From Vespula vulgaris (taxonomy: Eukaryota; Arthropoda; Insecta; Hymenoptera; Vespidae), in NCBI RefSeq assembly GCF_905475345.1, contig NC_066587.1:822070-886069 (forward strand): DNA of 64,000 nucleotides, in the 5' to 3' direction. A model generated the notes under the pieces. That model was not told the origin of the DNA, did not search any database, and was given only the letters and a program-made list of their open reading frames with translations. Shown here in pieces: positions 23,870 through 37,219 of this stretch (positions are counted from its first letter, which is position 1; each line of letters starts with the position of its first letter). A program made the position numbers and the translations under genes.

Positions 23870-25995
23870 ATGACAGCTATTGCACCACCAAAGGTGCGTT
23901 AACCTAAAAATATTTTTGAGAGGTGCAAGTATTTCGGAAAATTGTCTTTTATATTTATTTTGTTTACTAATTTTTTGTATTCTTATAGCCTCCCGGTATA
24001 CCATCTGTACAAGAATTCAGTATAAGAGTACCCAAGTAAGTAATTTATTATTAAATTTATACTCTGCTGGAAGTATAGCTTGTTATTTTGCAGGAATAGT
24101 AAAAAGAAGCATAATGTGATGCGTTTCAATGCAACATTAAATGTTGACTTTTCCAAATGGAAACAAGTAAAAATGGAACGTGAAAATAATATGAAAGAGT
24201 ATAAAGGAGTGGAGGAAGAGATGCCAAAGTTTGGTGCAGGATCGGAATTTGGACGAGACGCTAGAGAGGAAGCTAGGAGAAAAAAATTTGGTATTACAAG
24301 TCGGAAATATAAACCAGAAGATCAACCATGGATTCTTAAGTCTGGTGGAAAGACTGGGAAAAAATTTAAAGGTATACGAGAAGGTGGTATCAGTGAAAAT
24401 GCTGCATATTATGTATTTACGCATGCTGCCGATGGTGCCATTGAAGCTTTTCCATTACACGAGTGGTATAACATTTCTTCTTATTATTGATATGTATGTA
24501 TATGTATATATATATGTTTTTTTTTAAACGTTATATTTTTCTATACTTAGGTACAATTTTCAACCTATCCAAAGATATAAGGCTCTTAGTGCCGAAGAAG
24601 CAGAACAGGAGTTCAGTCGTAGAAACAAAGTAATGAATTATTTTTCATTGATGTTGCGTAAAAGATTGAGGAACGACGAAGAAGGTGGAGACGAAGAGGA
24701 ATTAATAGATGGTGGTAAAGGTAAAAAATCTGGTAAGAAGGATAAAGATTTAAAAATATCAGAAATGGATGAATGGATAGACAGCGACGATGATGATTCG
24801 TTAAGTGACGAACAAAGCAGAAAAGGTTCTGAAGATGAAGACAATACGAAGAAGAAAAAAAAAGGAAAATGTAAGGAATGTTATGAAATTAAAAAAAAAA
24901 AGAAAAAAAAGAAAGAAAAATAGAGGGAACGTCTCGACTAGCAACTAAATAAATTAATATTGATTTACTTCCAGTGGAAGTACAAAAAAAGAAGAAGAAA
25001 AAAAATACATCGGACGATGAAGCATTTGAAGAAAGTGACGATGGTGATGAGGAAGGAAGAGAATGCGATTACATTTCTGATTCGTCTGATTCCGAGTCCG
25101 AATTGGAACAACAAAAGGAGATCAAATCTGTAGCAGAAGAGGATGCTTTAAGAAAATTGCTTGCATCTGACGAAGATGAAGAGGATGAAGAACAAGCAGA
25201 TAAAAAAGAAGGGGATGAAGATAAAGATGAAAATGAAGAAAACAAGGAAAAGGATGAAAAGGTACGACTACTGGATATCGTTATTGGTATCGTTCATATA
25301 TAATATATATTGAATTTTATTTTATACAATTTTTTTGTTCATTTAGGATAAGGATAAAGATCCAGTTGGTAAGAAGGATAAGAAGAAAAAGAAGAAACAG
25401 AACAAAAAGAAAGATACGAAAAAGTCAGCACCTGGCAAGGATTCCTCTAGTGACTTTTCAAGTGATTCTGGTTCAGAATCTGATACTTTAAAAGAAAAAG
25501 ATAATAAAAAATCAAATAGTGCACATAGTTCAAGATCCGCAACTCCAACACCAGCAGTAACGAACACAGTTGATCCCTTTAAGAGAAAACAATCTGGTTC
25601 TCCTGATTTATCGCAAGCTAAAAAATTAAAATTAGATAACTTTAATTTAGTACCAGTAACTTCTTATATACCAGGAGCTAGGTAAAATATTTCATTTAAA
25701 TTTAAATTCTATATATATTGAATTTTTACAGTTGGATATTAAATGACTAATTTGTTATTTTCTATCTTTTTTTTTTTACAGTGAATCTGGAATTACTGAA
25801 GACGCAGTTAGACGATATTTGATGCGTAAACCAATGACTACGACAGAACTTTTGCAAAAGTTCAAATCTAAAAAGACTGGTCTTACATCTGAACAACTTG
25901 TTAATATTATGACTCAGATATTAAAGAAGATTAATCCTACCAAACAAACTATTAAAAATAAGATGTATTTATCGATCAAGGCGCAATCGAATTAA
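23870..25995 (+). CDS. GTF2F1: General transcription factor IIF, alpha subunit (RAP74)
   Basis: Seven exons (23870-23893, 23989-24035, 24094-24465, 24551-24870, 24975-25261, 25347-25681, 25782-25995) join in phase to 532 residues. Residues 1 to about 170 form the dimerisation barrel shared with RAP30, including VMRFNATLNVDFSKWKQVKM, DQPWILKSGGKTGKKFKGI and AYYVFTHAADGAIEAFPLHE. Residues of about 190-450 are a very acidic and lysine-rich linker (blocks such as DSDDDDSLSDEQ and KKDKKKKKKQNKKK). The last exon encodes the C-terminal winged helix (ITEDAVRRYLMRKPMTTTEL) that contacts the FCP1 phosphatase and TFIIB. By family knowledge TFIIF escorts RNA polymerase II into the preinitiation complex and stimulates elongation. 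The length is close to that of animal RAP74 proteins. Confidence 0.96.
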
Positions 25996-26067
25996 TGATT
26001 GGAATAAACTAATACTATATTTTTAATATATGTATATATTGATATTTATAGTTAACAAAAAAAAAAT

Positions 26068-26129
26068 AAACAATTGTCTTAGATAGAAATATTATAATAA
26101 ACAATTGTCTTAGATAGAAATATTATAAT
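26068..26129. repeat. 31-bp tandem duplication
   Basis: Two perfect head-to-tail copies of a 31-base unit beginning AAACAATTGTCTTAGATAG lie just past the GTF2F1 stop, within its 3' UTR zone. Confidence 0.9.
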
Positions 26130-26237
26130 AATATTATTATATTATAGAATATAAGAATATTGTCATATTAAAAAATATATTTGTTGATTGCTTTGTTGAA
26201 AGTCACTGTTTTAAAATAATAAAAAAAATTTCCTATC

Positions 26238-26283
<46 letters not shown>

Positions 26284-26284
26284 T

Positions 26285-26311
26285 TCGTCGATGATATATA
26301 TATATCATCGA

Positions 26312-26314
<3 letters not shown>
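26285..26314. repeat. Perfect 30-bp palindrome within (TA)n
   Basis: The arms TCGTCGATGAT and ATCATCGACGA flank an AT core, giving a perfect inverted repeat embedded between two (TA)n arrays (about 26242-26277 and 26315-26353). It can extrude as a cruciform or fold as a hairpin if transcribed. Confidence 0.85.
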
Positions 26315-26355
<41 letters not shown>

Positions 26356-27396
26356 TCGTTATTTTTTTTTTCTAAGTGTTATTTGTACGAATATATATAC
26401 ATGCGACGAAATTTTTTTATAAGCTTCGACTATTTAACACGAACGCAAAAATGGCGCCATAACATGCTTTAATATTTAAAACAAAATATATCCCAAAAAT
26501 ACGTTTATCGTTCTTTCAATCGTGCAGCTACTGAAACAGCTACAGTTTCATTAAGATATACACGAAAGATAATTTTATTTTTGAAATGACAGTTTTGTCG
26601 AGACAAATCTACAAAAATAAATGGTATGACCGTCCTTGAATAAAGTAGAAATGTAATGAAAAACTGCATTACCAAATCCAAAAACTTTTTTTTATATTAT
26701 TATTCATTTATATATCAGCGATTTGTAACATTTGACTTATCAGAATTTTATTGCTTACTGTAATGAACTCGATGACCTATAGCCTATCAAAATATTGATA
26801 CGATTCATGAAACGCAAGCTAATGTCCTATTAACTAAATAACACACTTTCATTTAACGAATACATTTCTCTTTAGTTGGATCAACTTTCACACAGTGTAT
26901 ATTCTCGGTAGTGGATGGATGGTGCGAAACGTTTCCGTAGAACGTTTTTCTCTTTTTTCGTGATATCGTTAATCATAAAAAACATATATTATGTGTATAT
27001 TAGGATTTTTCAAATTAGAACAGAAGTATCTTCTTAAATTGAAACCAATACGTTTTTTAACGCATAGTATACGTAATACTAGTGTAAGATTTGTATTATT
27101 TTCTAAACAAATATTCGAGGGTTGAGAGTCTAAATTAATAATAATAATAATATATATATATATATATATCATAAAAATTTATTTTATTTTATTAAAAATT
27201 ATTTTATATGTTATTATATATATATATACACATATATCATTAATAACATATAAAATAACAATATATATTTATAATACTATATTTATAACATTATATAAAT
27301 TTTACATTATTTAGTTACATTACAACATTATTGAATTACATATACAACATATATATATATATGTTATTATTATTTAAACAAATCATATATTTTTAG

Positions 27397-29158
27397 ACTT
27401 TAAAAGGAAGAGTTATAGCGATAAGACGAGAAGATCAATCAGTATGGGAAAGACGAGCACCATTGGCACCATCGAACGTTCGCCGATTAGTCAGAGCAGG
27501 TGTAAAAGTCATTGTTCAACCTAGTAATAGAAGAGCTTATCCGGTGCAAAGTTATCAAGCAGCGGGTGCTCTCGTACAAGAAGACATCAGTTCTGCATCC
27601 GTCATTTTTGGAGTCAAACAAGTACCGGTCGATCATCTGATACCTAATAAAACCTATTGTTTCTTTTCTCACACGATAAAGGCACAAGAAAATAATATGC
27701 CGTTGTTAGATGCGATTTTGGAAAAAAATATACGTCTATTGGATTACGAAAAATTGACTGATCAAAACGGACAAAGAGTTGTGGCGTTTGGTAAATACGC
27801 TGGGGTTGCTGGTATGGTCAACATATTGCATGGATTAGGGCTTAGATTACTTGCATTGGGTCACCATACACCGTTTATGGTATATCATTCTTCAACGTGT
27901 TATCGTACTAACGTTTGATTTGATATATCATTGATGATATCATGAAATTCACAGCATATAGGACCAGCACACAATTACAGAGATTCGTCAATGGCAAGAC
28001 AATCTATAAGAGACGCTGGATACGAAATTGCATTGGGCGCAATGCCGAAATCAATCGGACCTTTGACCTTTGTTTTTACGGGCAGTGGAAACGTAAGTCA
28101 AGGTGGCCAAGAAGTATTTCAAGAACTTCCTCACGAATATGTACCACCGGAAATGCTTAGAAAAGTAGCGGAACATGGAGGTAAATGATATAGAAAATAA
28201 TAGTCATATATAAATATATATGTATATATATATATAAATAATTATGTATTAAATTATTAATATGTATTAATAATTATGTAATATATATATATATAAATAA
28301 TTTGTTATTAATTTCTAAGATACTACGAAAATTTATGCCTGTGAAGTAAGACGAAGGCATCATTTGGAAAGAAAAGAGGGCGGTGGTTTTGATCCGGATG
28401 AATACGATAAACATCCAGAAAGATATATATCTACGTTTAGCAAAAAGATAGCACCTTATACTTCGGTTATAATAAATGGTATTTATTGGGCAATTGATTC
28501 CCCTAAATTATTGACCATACCAGATGCAAAGTATTTGTTAAGACCTGCCAATACACCTTGGTTACCTATCAGCGTTGGTGCACCAGCCTTGCCTCATCGA
28601 ATGTTAGCGATTTGTGATATATCAGCTGACCCTGGTGGGAGTATAGAGTAAGCAAATAAACAAAAATCAATGCTTTGGAAAGAGAAAAATAGAATGATAA
28701 TAATAAAAGAAAAAAAACACACAAAAAGAAAAAGAAAAATACATTTTTTACGCGTCGTTATCAATGTTTATAGATTCATGAACGAGTGTACAACGATCGA
28801 TACACCATTTTGTCTTTATGACGCTGATCGTAACAAAGACACGAAGTCATTCAAAGGTCCAGGAGTCTTAGTATGTTCGATCGATAACATGCCAACGCAA
28901 CTTCCCAAAGAATCTACAGACTTTTTCGGCAATCTTTTATATCCGTATGCTCTTGAAGTTATAATGTCGGACGCTAAGAAGCCATTGGAGGAACATAATT
29001 TTAGTCCGGTCGTCAATGACGCCATAATTGCATCGAATGGAAAGTTAACGCCAAATTTTGAATATATCCAAGAACTTCGACAATTGAATCATCGAAGTAG
29101 ACATAAAGCTGATAACGGGGATAAACAGAATAAAACGGTAATCTCTCTTTCTCTCTTC

Positions 29159-29189
<31 letters not shown>

Positions 29190-30986
29190 AAACGAGTTTA
29201 TCCGTATGTTTAAGATAGATTTATCAAATGGTTCGATAAAAACAAACATCGAACAAGAATGGAAAATTATTGTTAATGAAGTAATAGGAATATTTGAAGT
29301 ATACGGAAAAATATTTCTAATATCGGAACTTTTGTTATCTTTTAGGTTGTCATATTAGGCGCTGGTCATGTTTCAGCACCAGTCGTCGAATATCTTCACA
29401 GAGATAACAGTATCAAACTGGTAGTAGTGTCTCAATTGAAAGATGAGGCTGATGCATTGGCCAATCGATTTCCTGGTGTTGAACCTATATTCTTAAATGT
29501 TCTTGAAAGACCAGATATCTTGGAGGATATTATTAGATCGGCACACGTTGTTGTATCTTTATTACCCTATTCGTTGCATCATGTTATAGCTAAGGCTTGC
29601 ATCGAGACTAGAACACACTTAGTAACAGCTAGTTACATGAATAACGATGTTAAGGAGCTTCACGAGGAGTAAGTATTTTTTTTTCTTTTTTTTCTTTTTG
29701 ATTTAATAATCAATTGAAATTTTTAAAGAACTTCCTTGTTCATATTTTTGTTGTTTTCAGAGCCGTTGCCGCAGGGATTACCGTTTTGAACGAAATAGGT
29801 CTCGATCCTGGTATAGATCATTTGTTAGCTTTGGAATGTTTCGATGACGTACGAAAAGCTGGTGGAAAGATTGAATCGTTCGTCTCATGGTGTGGTGGTT
29901 TACCCGCACCAGAATGCTCTTTTAATCCTTTAAGATACAAATTTAGTTGGTCGCCTAAAGGTGCTTTGTTAAATACGTTGGCACCAGCTAAATATCATCG
30001 AGATGGCCAGGTATACAAATAACTTGATAGTAAAAATTTTTTCTATGAGAATTTTCACATCATTTCTAAAATATCAATTAATTTCCAGGAAGTAGAAATA
30101 TCAGGTGGTGGTGATTTAATGTCCGCTGTACAATCTCTAGACTTTCTTCCTGGATTTGCATTAGAGGGATTCCCTAATCGAGATAGTACTATATATCGTG
30201 AACTTTATGGAATTCAGAATGCTAGCACCGTATTACGTGGTACCATAAGATTCAAAGGATTTTCTGATACCATACAGGCATTGCAATATCTTGGACTTAT
30301 TGATCCTAATCCTCATCCTATTCTTCATCCCAATGGACCAGATATTACATGGGTACAAACAAAATATATTTTTATTAAAAAATTATCAACGATTATAACG
30401 CATTTCGTATTTATTTCAGAGAGTATTGATATGCAATTTACTTGGATTGGCAAACGATAAAATCTTCTTTGAGAATCTCAAACGAAAAATCGCGGAAAGG
30501 GTAAATTCGGAGGAACGTGTACAAGCTATCGAAGATTTAGGATTATTGGAAGAAGATTTAGTATTGAAATTGAATACACCTTTGGACACATTAACTCATT
30601 ATCTTTCGAAGAAACTTTTTTACGAAAAGAACGAACGAGATCTTGTTATTCTGAGACACGATATTGGTGTATTGTGGCCTGACAATAAGAGAGAAGCTAA
30701 AGGAATTAATTTGGTATTGTATGGCGATGTAAAAGGACATTCCGCTATGGCTCGTACCGTTGGATATCCCGCTGCTATTGCCGTTAAAATGATTTTAGAC
30801 GGTAATTATTAATATTGTCGTATGATCTTAATATGATTTATATCTTCTTTATACAAATGATCAATTTCAGGTGAGATTCAACAAAGAGGTATGTTATTAC
30901 CATTTACTCCGGATATTTATCGACCGATACTTCATCGTCTTAAAGCGGAAGGTGTGGAGTCCTTTGAAACTTCCAAATGGTTATAA
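27397..30986 (+). CDS. AASS: Lysine-ketoglutarate reductase / saccharopine dehydrogenase (5' exon not found)
   Basis: Nine exons join in phase: 27397-27879, 27955-28180, 28320-28647, 28774-29137, 29346-29668, 29761-30010, 30089-30352, 30420-30801 and 30871-30986. They give 911 residues to the stop; an N-terminal leader exon of roughly 10-20 residues is missing. The first half is the LKR domain (REDQSVWERRAPLAPSNVRR, FSHTIKAQENNM, FGKYAGVAGMVNILHGLGLR, SIDNMPTQLP). The second, from about residue 468, is the SDH domain, opening with a Rossmann dinucleotide loop (VVILGAGHVSAPVVEYL) and continuing with GLDPGIDHLLALE and SWCGGLPAPE. By family knowledge the enzyme is mitochondrial. It condenses lysine with 2-oxoglutarate to saccharopine (NADPH), then oxidises this to glutamate and 2-aminoadipate semialdehyde (NAD). 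Length matches animal AASS (human 926). The bifunctional fusion is intact. Confidence 0.95.
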
Positions 30987-31137
30987 ATTATTTTTGATTA
31001 CGTTGCTTGTTTCTTTGTAACTATATATTAAGATGTTTACATCTTTCACTTTTATATCATTTCTTTTTTTTTCCGTTTTTAATCAAACGGAAATAAAAAT
31101 TATACTATTTAATTTGAAGGGTAAAAAATACACACAC

Positions 31138-31140
<3 letters not shown>

Positions 31141-31183
<43 letters not shown>
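31141..31183. repeat. (TA)n microsatellite
   Basis: TA array of about 40 bases downstream of AASS. Confidence 0.85.
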
Positions 31184-31187
<4 letters not shown>

Positions 31188-32688
31188 GTACGGACACGAT
31201 CGAGTCGTTTTATAACGCCAAAGTACTTTGATTTATTCACTTAGAGCAAAGTTAATCATTCACAAAAATGGAAATATTCCCTTTTGTTTACAAACGAATT
31301 GCTCTTATCTCTCTGGCAGCTAAAAATCTTACAATTAATGACTCCTTAGTAATCCTTCATCTTATTAACATTATCTCATAACAGAGATTACGGATTATTA
31401 ATTACATTTAATTTCGACAGTGTTAATGTATTAATGTTTTTTATCTAACTAACATTCCTATAGAACGCTATAGTCAAACTTTGTACGTAACAACAATGAT
31501 TTTTATCGTTAGACAATGATGTGTATTTATAATTTAATGTAATGTATTTCATTTCGAAAACTTAGATTTAATAACATACACGTATGATATCGTACAAGGA
31601 ACGTCGAAAACGAAAAATTTTATATAACGACACAGCGCAAGGTTTTTTTATTTTGTTTTGTTTTCTTTCTTTCTTTTTTTTTTTTAATCTATACAAAGTA
31701 CTTTTTGAAAACTCTCTCTCTCTCTCTCTTATTATAATCTTTTAACATTCGCGTTTAGTAACTATATTTTAACATTTCACATAAAATTGGCAGTATGACA
31801 GTACTGTGAATAGAGATACGCCCTATATAAACAATCATTAGAATGAGATTTTCGTCTATCACACCGAGATAAAATAAATCATACACGTGATATAATCTAT
31901 CAACTAATTATGATATATACCTTTTGTTTTTATTTTGTGTGTGTGTTTTTTTATTATTATCTTTTTTTTTTCCTTGTTTTTTTCTTTCTTTTTCTTCTTT
32001 TTTTCGTTTTTTTTTCTTTTTTTTTTTTTACCACATTTTCTTTCTTTATCTACCATAAAAACGTATAATCGTATCTCGGAGCGAGTTCTCAACAATTATC
32101 GTGAATACGTTATAAATATATTAACGCGTTACGTAACAATTTAACTATTATGATGGCAAATAGCAAATGTATATCTAAGAATGTTACTGCCAGTATTAAA
32201 ATTCTTCTAATTAGTCTAATTATTTATTTTATTTAATATCCCTACAGAGAGCCCTTAAACAATCGGTACGTAAATAGATAACATACACCAAAATGGCGTT
32301 CAAAGCGTTCATAACTATCACATAATTATCAAGAACCTCTCTTCTTTCTTTTAAGAAAGATTGAATAGGATTGACTTATGAATAGTTAGAAAAAGCTTTT
32401 TTCTTTTCTTTTTATTTTTATTACCGATTGTATTTTACGGGCTTTTTGTTTTATTTTTTCTTTTTTTATTCTCCTTACACGTTTGTTGTTGTTGTTGTTT
32501 TATTTTTGTTTCCTTTTTGTCGTGAACAAGAGATTAAAATTATCGTGAAACTTACGCGATGGCATCGGTTACATGATCACACACGATCATGGGCGAGGTA
32601 TTACTAAAGTATTATTATTAATAATTATTATTAATAATTTCATCATGTGTAATCAGTAATATATATATAATTTTAACATGGCTAATTC

Positions 32689-32689
<1 letters not shown>

Positions 32690-32738
<49 letters not shown>
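32690..32738. repeat. (TA)n microsatellite
   Basis: Uninterrupted TA array of nearly 50 bases. Confidence 0.9.
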
Positions 32739-32740
<2 letters not shown>

Positions 32741-33247
32741 TATAGTTATAGTATAATAATTTTTAAAGCCTCGATAAATTTGGTAACGGACAATGTTATC
32801 TTTAAATTTCGTCCTAAAGGACGAATTTTAATATATATTAGAATGTTAATCAACTAATTTTCTCGGTTCTCGATTGTTATCGATCGTTATAATGTTAACT
32901 ACAACATATCTCTGATTTTTTCCCTTGTACTAATTAACTTGTTTTTCTTTTTTTTTTTTCTTTTTTTCCCTTTTTATCTCTTTCTCCCCTATTCATGCTT
33001 AACATCATCGCAACAACAACATTCCTAAGTTCATTACTCACTTTTTTTGGTATTTAAATTGTTTCTTCTAATCATCCTTACTTATATAGATCACCATCAT
33101 TCTCATCATCATCATCATCATCATCATCATTATTTATCCTTTACACTTTTTAACACATGAAAACGAAATATACAAAACAGGAATAATCATTTTATAAAGC
33201 TATTGATGAAATCGAAAGACGTGATACTCTTACAACAAAGAGACATG

Positions 33248-33280
<33 letters not shown>

Positions 33281-33483
33281 TGTATTTATGTATATGTATG
33301 TATATCGTTTAGATCATTTCAAACGACCATATTAATTATTTGTATATTCGCATTGTTTTTACGTACGTACGTGTTTATTTATTTATTTTTGTGCCATCGA
33401 TCGTGTGAATATTTTTTTTCTTATTTCTTTCTTTCTTTCTTTACCAATAAAAGAACACAATCGATGAAACTTTCTTACGGTTT

Positions 33484-33492
33484 TATTATTAC

Positions 33493-33523
<31 letters not shown>

Positions 33524-33545
33524 ATTATCATTATCATTATTATTA
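33484..33545. repeat. (TTA)n microsatellite
   Basis: Trinucleotide ATT/TTA array with a few ATC interruptions. Confidence 0.9.
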
Positions 33546-33740
33546 TTTTTACTTTTCTGTTTTTTTTTGTTTGTTCTCTTAGTGTTAGTGTTTCCGAGAA
33601 TATGAGATTTGCAAATTATAAGGAAAACTTTATAAAAAATATATCTGTGCAGTGACCGTAGAAGGCACCGCATCAATAAGAGCCATATTATTTAGCCATA
33701 AATCATTCGCACCACATGCCGTATTTTATATTATTTTATT

Positions 33741-33742
33741 AG

Positions 33743-33773
<31 letters not shown>
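33741..33773. repeat. (GTT)n microsatellite
   Basis: Eleven GTT units. Confidence 0.9.
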
Positions 33774-33774
<1 letters not shown>

Positions 33775-34237
33775 CTTTCTTTTTTTTCTTTTTAATAATT
33801 ATCATTATCATTATTATCATTATTTTTATTTTTATCATTATTAGTATTTATTCGTATTAAATTCTTTTCTTTACCATCCATATTATAAGTAAAATTCGAA
33901 AATAAATATTTGGAATAATGAGATTTATCACATTTAATAATTGAATTCTTGTCTTTTCTCATTTAATCCATTGACTTTGAATCGAACGGATTTTGAATAG
34001 ATATCTTTATCGTGTGTAATCATAATCGTGCACGTTTTGATGATCGTAAGAAACATGTCGATCAATTTTCTTTTCTTTTCTCTTTTATTTTTTTAATTTT
34101 AATTTCTTTTCAATTTGCTTCCGATACTATCAAAAGGATCCATATTTTGTTACATTGCATTTGTCATTTTCTTTTCTTCCTTTTTTTTTATAATATATTA
34201 TATAAGTAAATAAAATATTGTAAGAAACAAATTAACC

Positions 34238-34269
<32 letters not shown>

Positions 34270-37188
34270 ATGCGAGTATGTGTTATATATATATATATAT
34301 GTATGTATATATGTATATATGACAAGCTTCTATTTATCATATATTATAACGAGTTGTTGTTGTTGTTATAATTTTATATACATCGAAGGGATTAATCGGA
34401 TCGAAATTATTGCATTTTAATCAGTTCCTTCAAAATGACACAACGATATAGTGTATAACAATATTTAATAATTTTTATTAATAACATTTTGCAGTGTAAC
34501 TCTTTGCTTTCATGTATTTTATATCATCACTTTGTTTCTCATTGATTTGAAATTATTCGTCAACGTAGATGACTTTAGTTTATCTTTGATTATGCATCGT
34601 ATATATCATCGTAATATGCAACAAGGGAGCATATACGTATTATATTATAGCCGGTGATTATGAAAGTGTGCTACGAATTACATTTCTTTCTTTCTTTCTT
34701 TTTTTTTTTTTTGAGATATTTTTGTTAGATACACACTTATATACCCACAAACATTTGAACATTTGAATTATTAAAAATTTATTTTTGTATTTATGTAATT
34801 TATTTATAATTTATGAAAAACAGAATAACCAAGTGGGTTTATTTTGAAGAAAGAAAAAATAATTTTTTCGTGCGATTTAATAAAAATTTGAAAAATATCG
34901 TATGCGCCGTAGAAACATATTTTATTTTATTTTTTTTTTTTTTGCAAAATATCTCAAACGACTTGGTTCACTTTCATAATCATATAAACACGTATATGCA
35001 TTCGCACATATCGATTAATTATTATTCATTAATTGATTCTCGGAAATGAGAATTACAATAATTTTTGGAAATATTTTGATCTTAGTCATATATCGAGTCT
35101 TCCTTTTTATTTGCATATATATTTTTGATAATTTTGTTATTATTATTATTATTATTATTGTTGTTGTTGTTTACCTTTTCTTTCTTTTTTTTTTTTTTTT
35201 TGGTATTTCAGCATCATATTAATTCTTTATTTGTCGTTTTATAGTTCGTTCGCTTGTTCTTATTTTTTTATTTATTTTTTTTTTTTTCATTAATATTTTA
35301 ATTTTCTTTTTTTCTTTTCTTATCAGAGATGGAATTATTAAAGTTATCATATATTTCCTTGAGAGACATACACACATACGTCTTGGCGAGATTATTTTAG
35401 TGTCAATGTTTTTGAATATACATATGTATGCATGTATGTATCCACGTGAATGTAAGCTCGATACGCGCGCATAAATCTGCTACTTTCGATGCTGCTGTAT
35501 TTCTTTTTCTCGTTGTCATAGAAACGCACGTATTATGTATGTATATATGTAGTTTAGCAATCGTACGTTTTCTTGATCCCCGTTAAGACACTAAAGGCAA
35601 AAAACGCTTAAGAGATTGATCGAAGTAAAAGAAGGATTTTTTTGCATTTGATTTATAACGTGCTTTCTGTTTATTCTTTCTTACTCACCCTTTTTTATCC
35701 CTATCTTTTTTCTTATTATTTATTTATTTATTTATTTATTGATTTATTTTTTCGTAAGTACGGTGCCTATCTTTGCCGAAAGAAAAGAAAAAAAAAAGAA
35801 AAGAAAAAAAAGAAAAAAAAGAATGAAAATTATGAGTATATAAATACGTATGTATGTATAAAATCTGAAAGATTTGTGGTGAAAGGCATCGTTGTGATAT
35901 GACAACTGTCCTGTCGTATATACGTAATTAGTTTACTTTTTCAATCGGACGCTCACAGAGAAACAAATAAGTCCCGTTCGAAATCAAGTAAGTAGTAAGC
36001 CATAAGAAGTTTTTAATCGTTCTTTCAATCATTTTTTTTTCCTTTCTTCTTTCTTTTTTTCTTCTTTTTCTTTTTTTATAACATATATAAATAAATGAAA
36101 TATAATATATATATATATATGCGTGTATGTGTATGTATATATATATATATATAAAAATTTTTCTCGGACATTTAATTAGAATTTGATCGGCTCCTTTTTG
36201 TGTAAACACATTTCTTTTATACGATTAATAATTCTCGTCTTTCAACAGTAGCAATATTTTATTTGACAGTCTTTGCGAATGAACGATTCTTTGAAAGAGA
36301 CGCGTGAGAAGTAGATACATTTGTGAAATAATAATTCGTCGCTAAAGCTTTTCACTCGAAGCATGAAATATGAAATAACAATAATAAAAGCAAAAATATA
36401 TATACATATGTGTATATATATATATATATCGTCATTGAAAAAACTTAATAAAAAATAAATTTATTTCAGACGGATTTAGATATTATTTCACAAATGCATT
36501 CTATAAAAGAATGATCAGTGGCAGTAATAGCGATACAAATCTTTAGATCAGAATCCGTAATGTATGTGTATGTGTGTATGTATGTATGTATGTATGTATG
36601 CGTACGTGTATGTATTAATATTCGATCGGTGATGACACGTTAAAAATAGTGCAATTTTTTATACACCAATTTAACATTCGTTCGAATTTGTTTGGTATTT
36701 GAAAAATTTTCTTTTCTTCTCTTTTCATTTTTGTCACACGTTTGAGAGTAATCCTTTGTAAATGATCGTAACGATAATATATTCAAAAAGTTCCCTTCGA
36801 CTAATTCGCAAATATTTTATATTTATATTATATCTACCAGCATCATTCATGCACACAATATTACAAATCGTATGCCAAACGTGTTCGTGAGACTTGCAGA
36901 AAAATCTAATATACACATATGACTTGATGGTTATGATTATTATGATTATTATTAAACGATTACTATTTTTTTTTTCTTTTTCTCTTCTTCTCCTTCTTCA
37001 TTTTCTTTCTTTCTTTTCTTTTTTTTTTTTTAAATTCTATGATAAACTTTAACACGTTATTGTTTCTTTCCGTTTATGTATTACATGCTAATTACAATAG
37101 CTTGGTGTTTAGTCAACATCGATTTTTTGATAATCAATGCTCTTCTATCAATTTGACAATTTTATTATTTGTCGCTCTTCCTCTTTTC

Positions 37189-37219
<31 letters not shown>

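Larger units (their letters stand above)
26009..27396. other. Intergenic stretch; should hold the AASS first exon
   Basis: The region contains a 31-bp tandem repeat, a TA-rich palindrome and long (TA)n tracts. The first coding exon of AASS, with start codon and mitochondrial leader, must lie here or be missing. ATG at 26586 opens an amphipathic MTVLSRQIYKNK with a GTATGA donor, but its phase would create TGA at the join with 27397, so it was not accepted. MVRNVS at about 26920, ending before GTAGAA, is in phase but has a weak donor. Confidence 0.4.

Noticed and set aside
24137..24424. 95-codon minus-strand frame over GTF2F1 exon 3
   Set aside because: It is an antisense shadow of a clearly conserved coding exon.
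26586..26622. Possible AASS leader exon MTVLSRQIYKNK
   Set aside because: Its donor phase does not match the acceptor at 27397 and would create a TGA at the join.
33240..33280. Regular (TATG)n array considered as a CRISPR-like or satellite repeat
   Set aside because: It is a simple tetranucleotide microsatellite without spacers, in a eukaryotic genome.
35512..35525. GTTGTCATAGAAAC resembling an RFX X-box
   Set aside because: It fits the loose consensus but lies more than 6 kb from the only ciliary gene, DRC5. A degenerate 14-mer of this kind is expected by chance.
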